Source of the DNA: Chloroflexi bacterium RBG_16_70_13
GTDB lineage: Bacteria > Chloroflexota > Limnocylindria > Limnocylindrales > CSP1-4
NCBI GenBank assembly: GCA_001795245.1
Contig: MGOD01000118.1
Location: forward strand, 13,193-20,398
Direction of reading: 5' to 3'
DNA: 7,206 bases
Made by a program: the position numbers and the translations under genes. A model generated the notes under the pieces. It was not told where the DNA came from. It searched no databases and saw only the letters and a program-made list of their open reading frames with translations. This document shows, piece by piece, positions 6,710 through 7,206 of the stretch. The stretch's first letter is position 1, and the number at the start of each line of letters is the position of its first letter.

Positions 6710-6715
6710 TATGCT
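6710..6715 (+). promoter_or_regulatory. -10 element for the divergent dedA-like gene
   Basis: TATGCT lies on the plus strand and would give a 5' leader of about 55 bases ahead of the TTG at 6777. It sits 6 bases from the oppositely oriented hutH -10, so the two promoters would compete for polymerase. No clear -35 is present. Tentative. Confidence 0.35.
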
Positions 6716-6765
6716 CCCCCGCGTCCCTGTCGCAACCGTCCGCGACTCCCCCGAACCCCCGCCCC

Positions 6766-6772
6766 GAGGAGG
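6766..6772 (+). promoter_or_regulatory. Shine-Dalgarno deciding the dedA-like TTG start
   Basis: GAGGAGG stands 4 bases before TTG 6777. It favours this start over the in-frame ATG at 6711, which would add 22 proline/arginine-rich residues unlike DedA N-termini. Confidence 0.7.
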
Positions 6773-6776
6773 CCCG

Positions 6777-7206
6777 TTGCTCGCGTTCATCGACGAGATC
6801 GTCATCCCCTTCCTGAATGGGCTGTACGGGGCCGTCGGCTACCTCGGGGTGGGGGTCGCGATGGCGATCGAGTCGGCGATGGTTCCGCTGCCCTCGGAGC
6901 TGATCCTCCCGTACGCCGGCTTCCTCGTCTCCGACCCGAGCGCCATCGAGCCGCTGACCCGCGGGACCTGGAGCTTCTGGATCGTCGTCACGGTCGCGAC
7001 GATCGGCAACACGATCGGCTCGCTCGTGGCGTACGCGATCGGCGCCTGGGGCGGCCGGCCGTTCCTCGAGCGCTGGGGCAAGTACTTCCTGATCCGGCCC
7101 CACGAGATCGAGCTCGCCGAGCGGTTCTTCGAGAAGTACGGGCCGGCGACCGCCTTCTTCAGCCGCCTCCTGCCGGTCGTCAGGACCTTCATCTCGTTCC
7201 CGGCCG
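6777..7206 (+). CDS. DedA-family membrane protein, N-terminal 143 residues (partial, runs off the right edge)
   Basis: DedA (SNARE-associated/VTT domain) proteins are polytopic inner-membrane proteins; characterised members act in undecaprenyl-phosphate or other lipid transport and membrane homeostasis. Visible features are LAFIDEIVIPFLNGLYGAVGY at the N-terminus, a first membrane segment with the re-entrant-loop motif AIESAMVPLPSELILPYAG (30-48, Glu32 and Glu41), a second hydrophobic segment (67-90) with GNTIGSLVAYAIGAWGGRP, the amphipathic GKYFLIRPHEIELAERFFEKYG (101-122), and FFSRLLPVVRTFISFPA, with the two conserved arginines of the RxxPxxR motif. Full members have about 200-220 residues, so roughly a third is missing. 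The TTG start has GAGGAGG ahead of it. The gene is divergent from hutH and shows no functional tie to histidine breakdown. Confidence 0.94.
   Translation, partial: MLAFIDEIVIPFLNGLYGAVGYLGVGVAMAIESAMVPLPSELILPYAGFLVSDPSAIEPLTRGTWSFWIVVTVATIGNTIGSLVAYAIGAWGGRPFLERWGKYFLIRPHEIELAERFFEKYGPATAFFSRLLPVVRTFISFPA

Noticed and set aside
6711..6776. Upstream in-frame ATG for the dedA-like gene, with a weak AGGA 9 bases before it
   Set aside because: It adds 22 Pro/Arg-rich residues ahead of a normal DedA N-terminus, whereas TTG 6777 has a strong GAGGAGG.
6692..6805. 38-residue N-terminal extension of HutH with ATG starts
   Set aside because: It would overlap the dedA-like coding region and its Shine-Dalgarno. 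The residues do not resemble HutH N-termini, and the GTG at 6691 has a fitting -10.
4752..7103. 783-codon minus-strand open frame spanning hutH and the antisense of dedA
   Set aside because: It is frame-shifted relative to hutH, dominated by Arg/Pro/Gly, and crosses a real divergent promoter region.

Overview
The window is a very GC-rich (about 70% or more by eye), densely packed bacterial stretch. It holds a histidine-degradation (hut) gene cluster on the minus strand and the start of a divergent DedA-family membrane protein gene on the plus strand. GC bias, GTG/TTG starts, 4-base GTGA stop/start overlaps and apparently leaderless promoters fit a high-GC Chloroflexota (Limnocylindria-like) or an actinobacterium. 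That placement is inference from style and remembered family resemblance, not from a search.

Reading in the direction of transcription (right to left), the order is: hutH (histidine ammonia-lyase, 6691-5045); a GNAT-type acetyltransferase with an NPF-repeat insert (5038-4274); a proline-rich lipoprotein (4277-3660); a secreted, membrane-anchored TIMP/NTR-like protein (3648-3064); a 100-base gap; hutU (urocanase, 2963-1275); ftcD (glutamate formimidoyltransferase, 1208-219); and the first 74 codons of hutI (imidazolonepropionase, 222 to the window edge). The plus-strand dedA-like gene starts at 6777 and runs off the right edge.

The four hut genes together cover histidine to urocanate to imidazolonepropionate to formiminoglutamate to glutamate, with the formimino group passed to tetrahydrofolate. 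FtcD is the monofunctional transferase, so the cyclodeaminase must be encoded elsewhere. hutH and hutU each have a TANNNT -10-like hexamer ending exactly 6 bases before the start codon and no Shine-Dalgarno, which points to two leaderless transcription units: hutH-GNAT-lipoprotein-TIMP-like and hutU-ftcD-hutI.

The least expected content is the three-gene insert between hutH and hutU. Its most striking member is predicted to begin, after signal-peptide removal, with Cys-Ser-Cys, and it has two further cysteines spaced much like two disulfides of animal metalloproteinase inhibitors (TIMPs). Nothing looks like a mobile element, CRISPR array, tRNA or rRNA.
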